From Adineta ricciae (taxonomy: Eukaryota > Rotifera > Eurotatoria > Adinetida > Adinetidae), in NCBI GenBank assembly GCA_905250025.1, contig CAJNOJ010000163.1, forward strand, positions 124,001-188,000: DNA of 64,000 nt, read 5' to 3'. Both the position numbers and the translations under genes were made by a program. Numbering within the stretch: position 1 is the first letter of the stretch; each line of letters opens with the position of its first letter. The notes beneath the pieces were generated by a model, which had not been told where the DNA came from, did not search any database, and worked only from the letters and a program-made list of their open reading frames with translations. Positions 34,145 through 45,560 of the stretch are shown here, piece after piece.

Positions 34145-37100
34145 ATGTTTAACTTAATCTTAATTTTCGCTTTGGTTTATTCGACGGCAGCAAATAAGAA
34201 TCTATTAACCGGTAGGATTTTCATGCTCTCTTGTCTCCTATACTCTTTTGTGTTCTTTTTAGGGTATGATCTCTCACAACAGTATTCTCGTATCCGCATA
34301 TTCGAATACGATAATTATGCAGATGTTAAATTCCTCAAATTCAATATTCAAGGTCCCACAACTCTAGCGAATTGGTCGATAACCGTATCCACTGAAGGCA
34401 CATGTACTGATTATTCATCTAATATTCATTTGTATGTTGTATGTTCAATTTTCTGTTTTGCTAATTTCCTCTGGATGATTTAGTTATCTCCAACATGGTG
34501 CATATCCATTGGTCGCGCCGCGAAATGAATCATATCCACCATCCTACATAACTTATCGCCATAATCTTTTTAAATTAGTTTTTAACAAATCATTAACTAA
34601 CCCATTAATTCAATTAAGTAATCCTGCAATTGGAACATGGTTTGCCATGGTAAGTATCTGATCGAAAATTGAACTTCCGTGTAGAATCGCTTTGATTTTC
34701 AGATATTTGTCGATCATCAAACATCTACAATCAAATCAAAAGTATGTTTTACTGAAAATGAAGATTTTCTTCGTAAAACGTGGCTTGTTTCTTAGATTAC
34801 AACGGGATGTAACTATTATCTATCAACTTGGCTTGATTATCAGACACTCCCATCGATATCTACATTAGCAACCAATCAACCACTTCAGATCACCATTGCT
34901 TATAATCAAACATCGATTTATTTATCGTAAATAGCTAGCTATCCGTTTTCTGCTGGTCTAAGCAGTGTATCTATGTTTTTAGACATCATACAATGGCGGG
35001 ACAATCTCGGTTAATGTTTGCAGTGGAATGGTCGTCGAATGACTGTGAAATCTCCATATTGGCGCGATTAAATGCTCTTCCAAGTATTTTTCGATACGAT
35101 TATGTAACAGGTTAAACACAAGAAAAAGATAATGATGCACAACACTAATAATAATTATTATTTTAGTCTGCACGAAAAACAAATGTACAATGGAGATTGA
35201 TGAAATTTTTTCTTTGACATCGGTTTATTTTCTACTCACAACGAATAATTATTCTTGTCTGATAAATCCTCAGCATGGCGTCGTACTTCTTCGTACATCA
35301 GGTATCAGATCTAATCGATTTTCACCCTCAATGCATTCGTTGTCTCGCGTAGAATGTTTACTTTCTGTGAATAATCGCTGTCTCCAGCCATATCCAACAC
35401 GACGAATTATGTTTAATTATTATTATGACTTTTTATATGTACCTATTTATACAACTAATCGTTTTAATAGTGGTAGTACTAGCTCAATAACATTGAATAA
35501 CAACGATTTATCGATATATTCGTATGAATTCATGATCGATGATAGGAATCTAGGAGGAACATTGCATTTTGATTTTGAATCACGAGTGATGGTAAAACTT
35601 CGTTAATCACGAACGCTAATGTTGACAGATTTATTTTCTAGTCGTCTTTATCTGCGAATGTGAATATTAGTGTACATGGTTGTTTATCCAAATATCAGCC
35701 GCATACATATGCGACTTGTGAATCAGCTTTTAAAATCCTCATCGATAAAAATTCGATCGCAATGAATTCATTTCCATATCCAGAAATGGGTTTCTGGTAT
35801 TTAACATTAGAATACATCTGTACTGGGTAGGTTCATCTATTTCCTTTTGATCGCTTAAAAAATCTTTGTATTAGTTCGGAATCGGAATGTGGAAACAGTT
35901 CGTTATCGTTGATGTTTCAAATCTCATCATCGCAATGTACGAAACAACAATGTGGAGCATATGGTGTCTGTCGAATATTAACATCGCAGCAAAATGTGTT
36001 TTCCACATGCTCGTGTCTTGCTGGTAAGTGGAGCGAGAGAACAAAACGTATAATTCCGATCTAGACACAATAGGAAACTTTTTTAATCGAATCGCACCGT
36101 AGGTAATTGTCTCGTCAACAGAATCGATACCTTCTAATCAAAATGCTCACTCTTTGCTTCAGTTAATCATTCTATTGCTAGAAGAATATTCATGCCGATC
36201 ATCTCTTTAAAGATCTGCATCATTTCGATGGCAAAAAATGTTGATTTTCATTTAGGTTATCGCGGCTACGGCTGTACAGATGACAGTCATGCATATGCAT
36301 CGAAAAGCTTAGCTAGTGTTCTCTTTCTAACACTCAGCAATTGCATGTTCATGCCAGCTATCATCTTGGCAGTTTACCGACGTTTGTACATCGAAGCGTT
36401 GGTCTATTTCTTCAATATGTTTTTCTCTACGGTAATATCAATTGGAAATGACGATGAATTTCCTTCAATAAATCCATTTATCTTTTGTAGTTTTATCATG
36501 CATGTGATCAAGATATTAATAAATTATGTATTTTTAAATATGACGGTTTACAACTATCAGATTTCATTGGATCTTATGCTTCATTTGTTATAACATTGAT
36601 AACTATGGCTATAATTCCGCGATCTACAAAAGTATTTCTGTTTATGTTAGGATTACTAACTTGTATTGCGATTAATTCACGCGATCGGTTTGATCATTTA
36701 CAATTTATTGCCTTGATCAGTATTACATTCACATTCACTGTTTTAACCTGGGTAAACGAATGAATTTTCCCGATCGAAATCAGCTATTCTACTTTCAATA
36801 TTTAGATTATTGTTTCGCTGAGATATCATCATTTACGGCCATCTACAAAACGCTTCTTGTTAGTTATACCAGGCTTTCTACTAGCCTTAGCGGGATTGGT
36901 TTTATTTGCATTTTGTGAAACAGACGAAAACTATTGGTATACACATAGTTTATGGCATATATTAATTGCCAGTTCAATTCTGTTTTTCCTTCCACATAAC
37001 AAACGTTATACAACAGGTAAGACTAAAGCGAAAGAGGCACCAACTAACACGTTTCGATATGATCGATTAGTAAGAAAAGATCAACATCATGTGAATTTAC

Positions 37101-37544
37101 CATTAATGCTAAGAAAAACATCAGGTGAACAGTAGCCGATGCCTTATATGTCACCTTGCATGCTCAACGCATGAGGATCATGATAGAATGGAACAGGTCT
37201 GTCGTTTCACGACAATATCTCATCGGCTGGATGAGATTTGATCGTCCCCACCGGCATGAAGATAGTTTTCTGCATAAATCAGCTCGCTCCGATCTGCATT
37301 CTCGATAGCTGCGACGTTTTCTCAGAATTCTTTGTTAGTTGTATTTGAATTTGGACTTTTCATTTTCTTTTTAGAACCATCTCTACAACGAATAGAGACG
37401 TGTGAACCAGTTCTGACATGTGAACCTGATATTATAAGAGATGATCTTCCAAACCAAACAGTTACAACGCCAATTGACAATACTTCATTGTCATCATCGA
37501 ATACTGACTCATCGAAGAAATCGACGGATAATCTCTTACATTAA
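34145..37544 (+). CDS. pgap6: PGAP6/TMEM8 family: EGF-containing 7-TM CREST hydrolase
   Basis: Exons 34145-34211, 34263-34431, 34484-34649, 34703-34741, 34796-34926, 34983-35110, 35167-35301, 35353-35591, 35642-35826, 35875-36023, 36256-36431, 36491-36751, 36806-37016, 37375-37544; 2226 nt, 741 aa. Seen: signal peptide, large N-glycosylated ectodomain, EGF-like module (CTKQQCGAYGVC...CSCLAGYRGYGC), then a multi-TM domain with CREST-type residues FYHACD, DFIGS and THSLWHIL. Known: PGAP6 is a GPI-specific phospholipase A2 acting on GPI-anchored proteins such as Cripto. The catalytic His/Asp/Ser set appears present, so activity is expected. Reading through the last donor at 37017 gives another C-terminus ending at 37135 (724 aa), so two isoforms are possible. 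Confidence 0.88.
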
Positions 37545-39018
37545 ATTTGACAGTTTTTGTGATGATTTTTTTTTGAATATATCGAATTCAATGTGATCTG
37601 TTCAATACTCTGTTTTCTTTTTTTCTGTCCGTGTGTGTCTTTCGATTAACGCCTCTCTTTTTTCTTACAATATCTCTGTTGTTCATTTTCTGTTCTTACT
37701 CTAGTCTCTTTCTCTTTCTACATCTATTCATGTAGTTCACTCATTCTTCTTTTTCTCAAATGTAAAACAGCAGAGATATGACGTCAATTAATTCATCTCG
37801 AAATCGAACAATATTTTTTAATAGTGATTCTTCATATTCAAATCAAAATAAAACTAATTTAAATGAAATTTTTTCTATCGATATGAACCTAGCATGACGA
37901 TGTGATGCGTTAGCTAGAGAGTCTTTTAATAAATAAGTTCTGTCCATATAACCTAGCCCATTCGATTGAGAATTTAATGCTGCATCGAATGGTGATACTT
38001 TTATGAACAGGAGAAACTTTGGAAACATTTTTGCCGATATCTTTATTGAGGGTGAGGCGAAAATTTTTTATGATTGGAACCAGAGTTGGTTTGATTGTAA
38101 CCCACGCGGAAACGAACTGGCTCAAGAAGATGTCGAATCGTGCCGGAAGGTATCTTACTTCACTTTTGTCTGAACTGCCATCTTCATTGATTCACTCTTG
38201 TGCAATCCTTTACGGCGTATAATGAAATCAGACGTGAAATAAAGAGTAATGGGTATTCTGTGACCCGGTGAACAGCCCATGGAGATGCTACTGGTGAGAT
38301 GGTATTAAATCAAGAATAGGCTGGACGAGCGATGTGTGATGCTTGAAAAAAGTTCATCTTAGCAACAGACTATTCATTCTCTAAAAACGACCATTTCGCA
38401 CTTCGACCCAGTTTTGTATGTATGTTACGAATTAAATATCTCAAGAATAACGGTGCGAGGGGACGAATTCTGAGGTTTTTCGTAGCTCATCAAAAGATGG
38501 CAAACAAAGGCTTTGAACACCGGAGCGAGGAACCTCCGTCGCTAATGAATGGCTCCTAGCTCTCGATTATTTCTAACTTGATTGCGCATGATTTCGTTCT
38601 CTCTTTCTATTCGATTCAGTTACTGTTTATCACAAATAACATGTGCATATTATTACTTCAATTTTTTTAGATCGTACGACAAATTTTGATCAAGTAAAAG
38701 GTTTTTCCTGCGTTCATATATAAAACAGCGAAAGAGAAGATGGCGCTAATTATCATCTGTAATTTTGCCTTACAACAGAACAATATTTTTCAATAGTGAC
38801 TATTCATAGTGAAAAAAAGTTAAAAGTGTCACTGAAGAACTTTGAAAATTTGATTCTATGCTCTCATCAAACCAGAATATTGGATCATTGTCTCATATAA
38901 TGATGATCATCAACTATTCGTCTGTCTGTCCTATGTCTCAAACAATGAGTGGACACTGTAATTAGATTTGTGTTCTGGCTTCCTCGTGAACGTCTGACGT
39001 TCATATTCAACACTGATC
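37545..39018. other. Intergenic region with diverged repeats, no supported gene
   Basis: Two stretches (about 37765-37860 and 38715-38825) share a similar order of words (aaaacagc, gacgtcaatta/ggcgctaatta, aacaatatttttyaatagtga), suggesting a diverged direct duplication about 950 bp apart. Between them are overlapping short ORFs on both strands (37843-38222) with no family match. The stretch at about 38420-38570 is more G+C-rich than its surroundings. A decayed mobile element is possible. Confidence 0.35.
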
Positions 39019-40982
39019 ATGTGTACCTACCACGGTATTCTGGAAGAATATCCTCTCATTTCGATCGATTCATTTGAAAGTTATAATTATACGAGTACAC
39101 TGTTTTTTATTACACATATTCATTTGGATCATCTTGTTGGACTAGAACGACCGGAATTCGGTCGATATGTCGCTAAAATCAATGCACCAATCTATATGTC
39201 AGATATTTCGAAACAACTACTCAGTACGATGCCAATATATAAACACTTAATACCCTATTTCAAATCAGTACCAATTGATCAACCGTTCACATTAACAATT
39301 CGATCGAATGATCCTGTTCAAGCCAAGAAAAAAGATGGCGCAGGTAAACTGCTTATAGTCCAATGTCGTATGTAGGCGAACAATTCTAGATAGTGAAAGT
39401 CTAAAAAATACTCTCGCATTTCATACACCGAATGTTGGCGAAACCGTTGTGGTAACTTGTTTCGGTTCAGGACATTGTCCCGGCTCGATCATGATTTGGA
39501 TCGAGGGTGCACATGGAAATGTTCTATTTACTGGTGATTTTCGTCTTTATCACGGTCAAAGTAAACGATTAACTCATCTACATCGTCGACGCACTGATAA
39601 TGACGATAATTATATTTTCAAACCTATTGATAATCTTTACATTGATATGACATTCTTTCGTCCGGAAATTTTACATATTCCAACTCGTGAAGTCAGCTGT
39701 GAAGCTCTCATTGTTTGGATAAGATCATGTTTGAAAGAAGAATCTAATGTTCATTTCCATTTCAAGCAAAGGTATTGACGACGAATTCAAATTTTGAAAT
39801 ATCCGAAACTTATTCACTTTTAGTGCTCGAGTCGGCTACGAACAAATTTATCTAGCATTATATGAGAATCTGAATATGCGTGTGCACGTTGAACAAAGTC
39901 AGTACGAATTCTTTGCATGTTTACCTATTATACAAGATTGTTTAACAACTGACCCAACTGTCACACGTTTGCATGCGTGTCGTTCAGCAGCATCGAATTA
40001 TACTGAGCCTTGCTCACTATTTCGAACTTGCGACAAGCCTATTCGAATATTTCTGTCAATCATGTGGTTCACTGAACAAGTTGCTGCGAGTAAATTCGAT
40101 CTGAATTGTTTTTCAAACATCGAAGATCTTGTTTTTAGGCGAACTATTAGTCGAATACCATGAATATCATTCGAATTTCAACCAAAACTTGACAAAGCGT
40201 TGTCTTGGCTTCCAAGATTACGAATCAGCAACGAATTACCCAGACAAATATCTCGGCTATCGTCTATGTTACTCATTGCATTCGTCATTTTCTGAAATTG
40301 TCGACGTTTTGAAAACGTTGACACCGAAACGAGTAACGCCAATAGCTTCACCATTGATAAGCTTAATGCCAACGAAGCGATTATTTCAAACGATTGATCA
40401 TTTGATTCGAGATAGAACGAAAGAACAATCCAGAGGAGCGATACCGAAGAAGATTGCCAATACACAAATTCAACTCAAACATCGTTACGAATCGTTTGAA
40501 ACGAAACTTGAACGAAAACGTCGAAGAAAACTGTTCAAAGAACAACAACAACGACGAGCGAATGATGAAGAATTGGACCTAGGATTAAATGACGAAATGG
40601 AAGAAATTCTCTTGCAACGAATCCATTCTTTAAGTAGATCACTTGCCGAACAAAACAAAGCGCTTCTGTCCCAACAATCATATCAATGTAAGTGAAAGGA
40701 AAGGAAAGGACAGGATCCATTTTAAAGTCAACATCTTTTCTTCTCTTAGCCTTACCATTGGAAATTGAATCGGATCGGGTTACCATCATTACATCTGAAG
40801 AAGAAAGTTCATCAACATCTGATCACCAACCTATGGAATTAATCTATACAAAGATTCATCGTGAACGTACAACGTCCGAAGCATCTACCGATACCGTTGA
40901 TTACAATTTTGAGAGAGAAACATATGTAGCATTAAAATTTGATTCTCAACAATCCTCATCTTCATTGCCAATAGTAGACTAG
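39019..40982 (+). CDS. dclre1c: Artemis-type SNM1 nuclease (DCLRE1C)
   Basis: Exons 39019-39343, 39390-39771, 39824-40089, 40139-40687, 40750-40982; 1755 nt, 584 aa. Seen: metallo-beta-lactamase motif H-x-H-x-D-H as HIHLDH (H33, H35, D37, H38, the same spacing as human Artemis), GHCPGS, TGDFRLYHG, YIDMTF (acidic residue), and the beta-CASP region with THRLHACR-like RLHACR, SIMWF and the His in CYSLHSSFSE. The tail is basic then acidic and Ser-rich. Known: Artemis opens hairpins and trims ends in non-homologous end joining. All metal ligands I can identify are intact, so an active nuclease is expected. It is immediately followed (23 bp) by the NACHO-like gene. In a desiccation-tolerant animal such a repair gene would be of interest, but that is only context. 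Confidence 0.88.
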
Positions 40983-41005
40983 ATTTGCATTTTTTTTTGT
41001 AGATA
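40983..41005 (+). promoter_or_regulatory. Intercistronic 3' splice signal between dclre1c and tmem35
   Basis: The 23-nt gap consists of a T-rich tract ending in gtag, then ataATG of the next gene. There is no room for a promoter, so the downstream gene is most simply expressed from a shared precursor with trans-splicing at this AG. Confidence 0.6.
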
Positions 41006-41591
41006 ATGAATTCATTAGCTCCATCCGTTTTGACATTAACTCTTGGCATGTTTTTTATTCTCATGGGTCAATTCAAAGTTACACCTAGGTACTTTCCAGA
41101 TGTATACGAAGATATGGTAAGATTTCCTCAAGTTTTTTCAGAACTTTTTCTTCAATACAATTCAATTAGAAACAAGAATTCGGTCGCAATAATAAAGTCT
41201 TTCCGTTTTATCAACTCACCGGTTGGCGTCCATATGCGAAAAATTACCGTTTAACTGTAGGAATTATTGAGATTGTGTGCGGGATTACTCTCGTTCTTAT
41301 ACCTGGTAAATAGAAAAGTGTTTCCTATTTGAAATTTGTTCTCAAAGTCTACTTTAAGGTCGGCTGAAGCAACTCGCAAACATTGTTCTTTTAATTTTGA
41401 TGTTAGGCGCAATCTACACTCATTATGCATTAAATGATAAATTTGATCGTATGGCACCTGGAATAATCTTCAGTCTACTTCTATTTGCTCGTCTTCTTAT
41501 CTTGCGATATTCCGGACATTCCAATCTAATTAAAATAAGTAAAAACGTTGAAGATCAACAAGAGCTGTCTGACAGGAAGAAAAACAATTGA
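41006..41591 (+). CDS. tmem35a: NACHO/TMEM35-like acetylcholine-receptor chaperone
   Basis: Exons 41006-41116, 41170-41305, 41359-41591; 480 nt, 159 aa. Seen: four hydrophobic segments with the family order: TLTLGMFFILMGQFKVTPR at the N-terminus, a loop with Pro-rich FYQLTGWRP, then GIIEIVCGITLVLIPG followed by R-L-K-Q-L-A-N, a third helix, and LLLFARLLILR near the end. The C-terminus is short, charged and hydrophilic. Known: TMEM35A (NACHO) is an ER chaperone for neuronal nicotinic receptors; TMEM35B is a related protein. The length matches the family (about 150-170 aa). It directly follows the Artemis gene on the same strand. Confidence 0.82.
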
Positions 41592-42314
41592 CGAAAATCG
41601 GTTTTCTACGCTGTCTATCTACTGTCATTGCGTATTTTGCATTCCTAGATATGTAATTTTGTTGTCAGTATGTCTCGATGTTGTTTTGATTATTCTGCAT
41701 GACCAGATCACATTAATCTTGAGAGATTAGCTGCAATAAGAATTCTCGTATGGTTTTCTAATAAATATAGAGCACAATTTCTTATTACTTCTGATCGAAG
41801 CAATTACTGCGTGACGGGGAGACCTTTCCTGTTCTGTCTCGGGGCGCTCAGTAGAAGTGCCTTCTACTGAACAAAAGGTTTCGAAGTGTATGTGGTAATA
41901 ACACTCTTTGTATCGCATGTCAAACAATGATTAATTACGAGAATTTGTTCATAGTTTATCGATGAATTTTACATTCATTAGAATTAGTTCGACATTTAGA
42001 GAAGGCTTAGGAAAGATTTTGCAATCAGAATGATCGATTGTCGTGTATTTCTATCAAACATATGTTCATAACTGAAAAACATCAGCTAAAATTTCGGATA
42101 AGAAGATTAATTTTATTGTTTACGTACAATCTGTTAGAACGCGTGATGTTTGCTGTTTTTCTTTTTTGTAACATATATGTATGTTTTGGATAAAACAGAT
42201 AAAAAGCAGACGACATAGAGATTGATTAATGATAGTTTTAGAAAAAAGAAACTTTTTCGTGTTTGCCGTTGATATTCAAGAAAAAGGTCTTCATTTCATA
42301 CGGATGGGAATCCA
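41592..42314. other. Convergent intergenic region, no gene seen
   Basis: Lies between the 3' ends of tmem35 (+) and the small secreted-peptide gene (-). It is A+T-rich with no supported ORF, and presumably holds both 3' UTRs. Confidence 0.5.
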
Positions 42315-42704
42315 TTATGTGACGCGGTTTTGTTCGGCAGGTCTGATCGACATTCTTGATGGATGCTTTTGTTTATAATTATTGTATAATTTCTTTAATA
42401 GACGTATTTCGTCGTGAGTGTCGTCTGTACCATCATCTTCACTGTGATCGACAGTATTGGTGAATTTATTCCACTCGTTATACACGTCTAAAGGCGAATC
42501 ATCCCGACGGACAAGCTTTACTTTAAATGCATCATAATAATCTTTCACAGCTTTGAGATAGCTTTCAATCTGTTCTTTGGTTTTGAAGCGTATAGGTCGT
42601 TCAGGTGGCGGTGGGATATCAAGATACGAGGATAATATACATGAAACCAATGCAAATAACAGCACAAGGATCACGCACGTATTGTTCATTCTGAAACAAA
42701 ACAA
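42315..42704 (-). CDS. Small secreted protein, NPY/NPF-like precursor without the amidated C-terminus
   Basis: 129 aa, single exon. A signal peptide (MNNTCVILVLLFALVSCILS) is followed by YLDIPPPPERPIRFKTKEQI, then ESYLKAVKDYYDAFKVKLVRR and an acidic, helical C-terminal region. The run P-P-x-x-R-P-x-x-F-x-x-x-x-Q-[IL]-x-x-Y-L-x-x-[VL]-x-x-Y-Y matches the spacing of invertebrate NPF/NPY peptides, which normally continue to RPRF followed by Gly and dibasic residues. Here that end is replaced by KVKLVRR, lacking the Gly needed for amidation. No RPRF-type exon is visible downstream, though gtaaag just after the YYDAFK codons could serve as a splice donor. Either Met (42704 or 42689) could start translation. 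A chance resemblance is the alternative. Confidence 0.45.
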   Translation of the reverse strand: MFCFRMNNTCVILVLLFALVSCILSSYLDIPPPPERPIRFKTKEQIESYLKAVKDYYDAFKVKLVRRDDSPLDVYNEWNKFTNTVDHSEDDGTDDTHDEIRLLKKLYNNYKQKHPSRMSIRPAEQNRVT

Positions 42705-45560
42705 AATACCTGTATCCTACTAATTTGATACTTCAAGTACTAGTCGTGTTGGGTCTTTTCAATAAAAGCGAGGCATATTAATGTTTCGCGTGATAGAATA
42801 TTCCTGTACTGTCTTCCTACTTTTGATGACGGTAGTTAATTATAGAGATAAACTCGATTTCTGTACTAAGTCACGGTATTCGTGTATTCTCTTAGAAAAA
42901 TGTTTATCTACGTCCACCCCGCTATGAATGAGCTCACGCGATTGATTTTGCCTTGCACTACGCATCACTAGCCTAGATCAGCTCAGGTACAATATGAAAA
43001 ATAATCATATGGTCTCGGCAGATCTGTCTATCGTGTGACATCTAAAGACTAAACTGATTCAAATTTGGGAAATTACATTCTGTTACGCTGCCGACTGGAT
43101 TTATAATTGAGTCCTATAATTAAATCGTCAGTACCTGAAAGTCATATAGAAGTAGTTATTTTACAGTATGTTGCACCACAATATAAAGCTCTACATCTAT
43201 GAGAATAGAGCGTTTTGTGTCACTTATCTTGAATACTGCAGAAAGAAACATGTATCTGATGTTATAGACATGTTATTTATAGGCTCAATCCAGCACTGAG
43301 AAAAAGAAATGCACCGCTCGAAAGACAAAAAAAAACATCATAAGAAAGACAGGTATCTACTTCAATTTGGTTCATGCAAGACTGGAAAATCTGATGAGTT
43401 TCTTACTCTCATGTTTCTAACAGGACAAAAGGATGCTTACGCTTTACTTCAATGGAAAAAGTATTCTTGAAGAATTGAGGATGTTTGCAGCGTGATGAAT
43501 AGGATTCAGCTGTCGTAATTATAACAAACAACTGTCAAAAAGACGGCGTTTACGTGAATAAATCTAAGAAAACTTTATATATATATATATATATATATTT
43601 CTTCTTTTGTTTTTTCTCTAGAGAAAACATAGATTATTAGAGAAAATCCTCAAATAAGAGAAAGATTCCAGCTGTTCATATTTATCAAATAAAGACTGAC
43701 GTCGAAGAAAAATAAATATTACATTGTTTTATCAAAATTGCTGACGTAGATTATAAAAACATATAAAATCTAAACTCTGTCAGTCATATATTTAAAATAT
43801 GCCAAATTCAGATTACCTTTATACTTTCGAAAAAAATCCCACGCCCTCGTATAATATCATTTCTGATATCTCATCTATTCTATGCTTTCGCACGAAAGAA
43901 AATAGTAACAAATCTATTGACACATCTGAAATCTAACGACGAAGAACGAGTGGGTGTTCGATTACAATCAATTTTCGATTGTAAAAGAAAGAAAGACTTC
44001 AAGTATTTTCTATACTTGTTGGCATGTCAATATGAGCAGACTTGAGAATTTATAACAGAAGATAAACCATTCGTAACTATGTTAAATATCAGATTACCAG
44101 TTTGGGATTGTCATAAACACATCACGGGTTTCTCTTGTTTTTTTGTCACACTTTCTAAAGTCATACATCCATATCATGCTTATTCAATTGACATTCTCAC
44201 ACTAGAACTAAGGTGTGAAACAGAAACGGGAAAAAACACTACACAGCTGCGATTAATACAAATATCTGTTCGAAGTGAGATCATTTACATAGGAGTATAT
44301 CTTAGAGAAGTTGTGTCGCGTGTGATATATATGTCGGTTTTCGCGTTAATTGAGTTTCTCTATATTGCACAGATGAAATAAGAAAGTTATTAAAAATAAG
44401 ATTACGGAGGCAGCTCTCAAGAATGAGGCTTGTTAATCCTTCACCATGAAACAGTACTTCAAAAAATCTATTTTTTGATATTCCTACATGATTTTTTGAC
44501 GTATGCAAATCTGAAGTACTTTAAAGTTATTGTTGACAAGTCTTCATTTTATTCCCCACACTTTTTTTTTGCGTCATGTGCAATCTGTCAAAAGTTGACA
44601 AAATATAAATGTCTTAAATTTAATTGGAAAGGGAGTGTGAACAGAATGACAAGGTACTTTTTTACTTATTTGTCTAAATAGGACGTTTTTTAGAAAGCAA
44701 ACTATGACGATTCTTCCAGTTTCTCATTACAGCTCTTCTGTCCGCTTCTTTTGTGTATTCTATCATTTCTAATTGTTATCGATCTCGAGTAGCTATTAGC
44801 AACGTCATCAAAATTCTATTAACAACTCCTTCTTTCAAAAATATTTCACTTCGACTATCACCTATTCATCGCATAAAAAGAATCCATACGGGGAATCAAA
44901 AAGATTTGTCAACAGCACGTGTATGTCTATTAAAACTCCTACGTATTTATTTTAAGGATTATGCTATATTTTCCCACCTAAACTTGGAAACATAACAAAC
45001 CAAGTAAAGTCATAATTTTTCATGAATATCATGTTTCAATAACAGCGGTCCGGTAATTATTCACAATATATTGCTTATTCTAAGTAGACATCTGATCTGC
45101 GGTTCTATTTAATGCATATTTAAAGAGCTATGACTAAATATCAAGTTTACAGCAGATCTTATAAATTACTTGAATAAAGTATAGACGTGGATGGTTTGCC
45201 AGTAACAAAAGACATCCGTTACCTCCAGGTAGTTCTCAAAAGCCAAATTAGTTATTTTCATCGGAAAAACAGAAGGATTGCGTTTTACAGAACGAGTATA
45301 GTACATCACCATCTAGTTATTTGCAATAAGAATGTAATTAATTCAACGATCTCATGGTAAAAGTGCTTATGATGCTGTTTTGACTTTATCTTAGAAGAAC
45401 AATGAAAAAAAAAGAAACAAAACATAAAAAATATGTAATATTGAGTTGTTCTAGCATAACGAAAATTGTTGGGTACGCTTTTTCTTCTGTCTATATACAT
45501 TTGACTTGTGAGAAGAGAAAAAAACAAACGAATACACTTCTTGATGAATGTGTAGAAGAA
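42705..45560. other. Intergenic region, 2.9 kb, simple repeats only
   Basis: No ORF with family features; those at 44079-44381, 44430-44681 and 44753-44995 look like chance frames in A+T-rich DNA. A perfect AT dinucleotide run occupies about 43576-43599. The end near 45560 is the 3' flank of bdp1. Confidence 0.5.

Noticed and set aside
43574..43600. AT dinucleotide run as a possible regulatory element
   Set aside because: Ordinary microsatellite; nothing links it to a gene.
44079..44995. Three + strand ORFs of 80-100 aa
   Set aside because: No conserved features; A+T-rich chance frames in an otherwise empty region.
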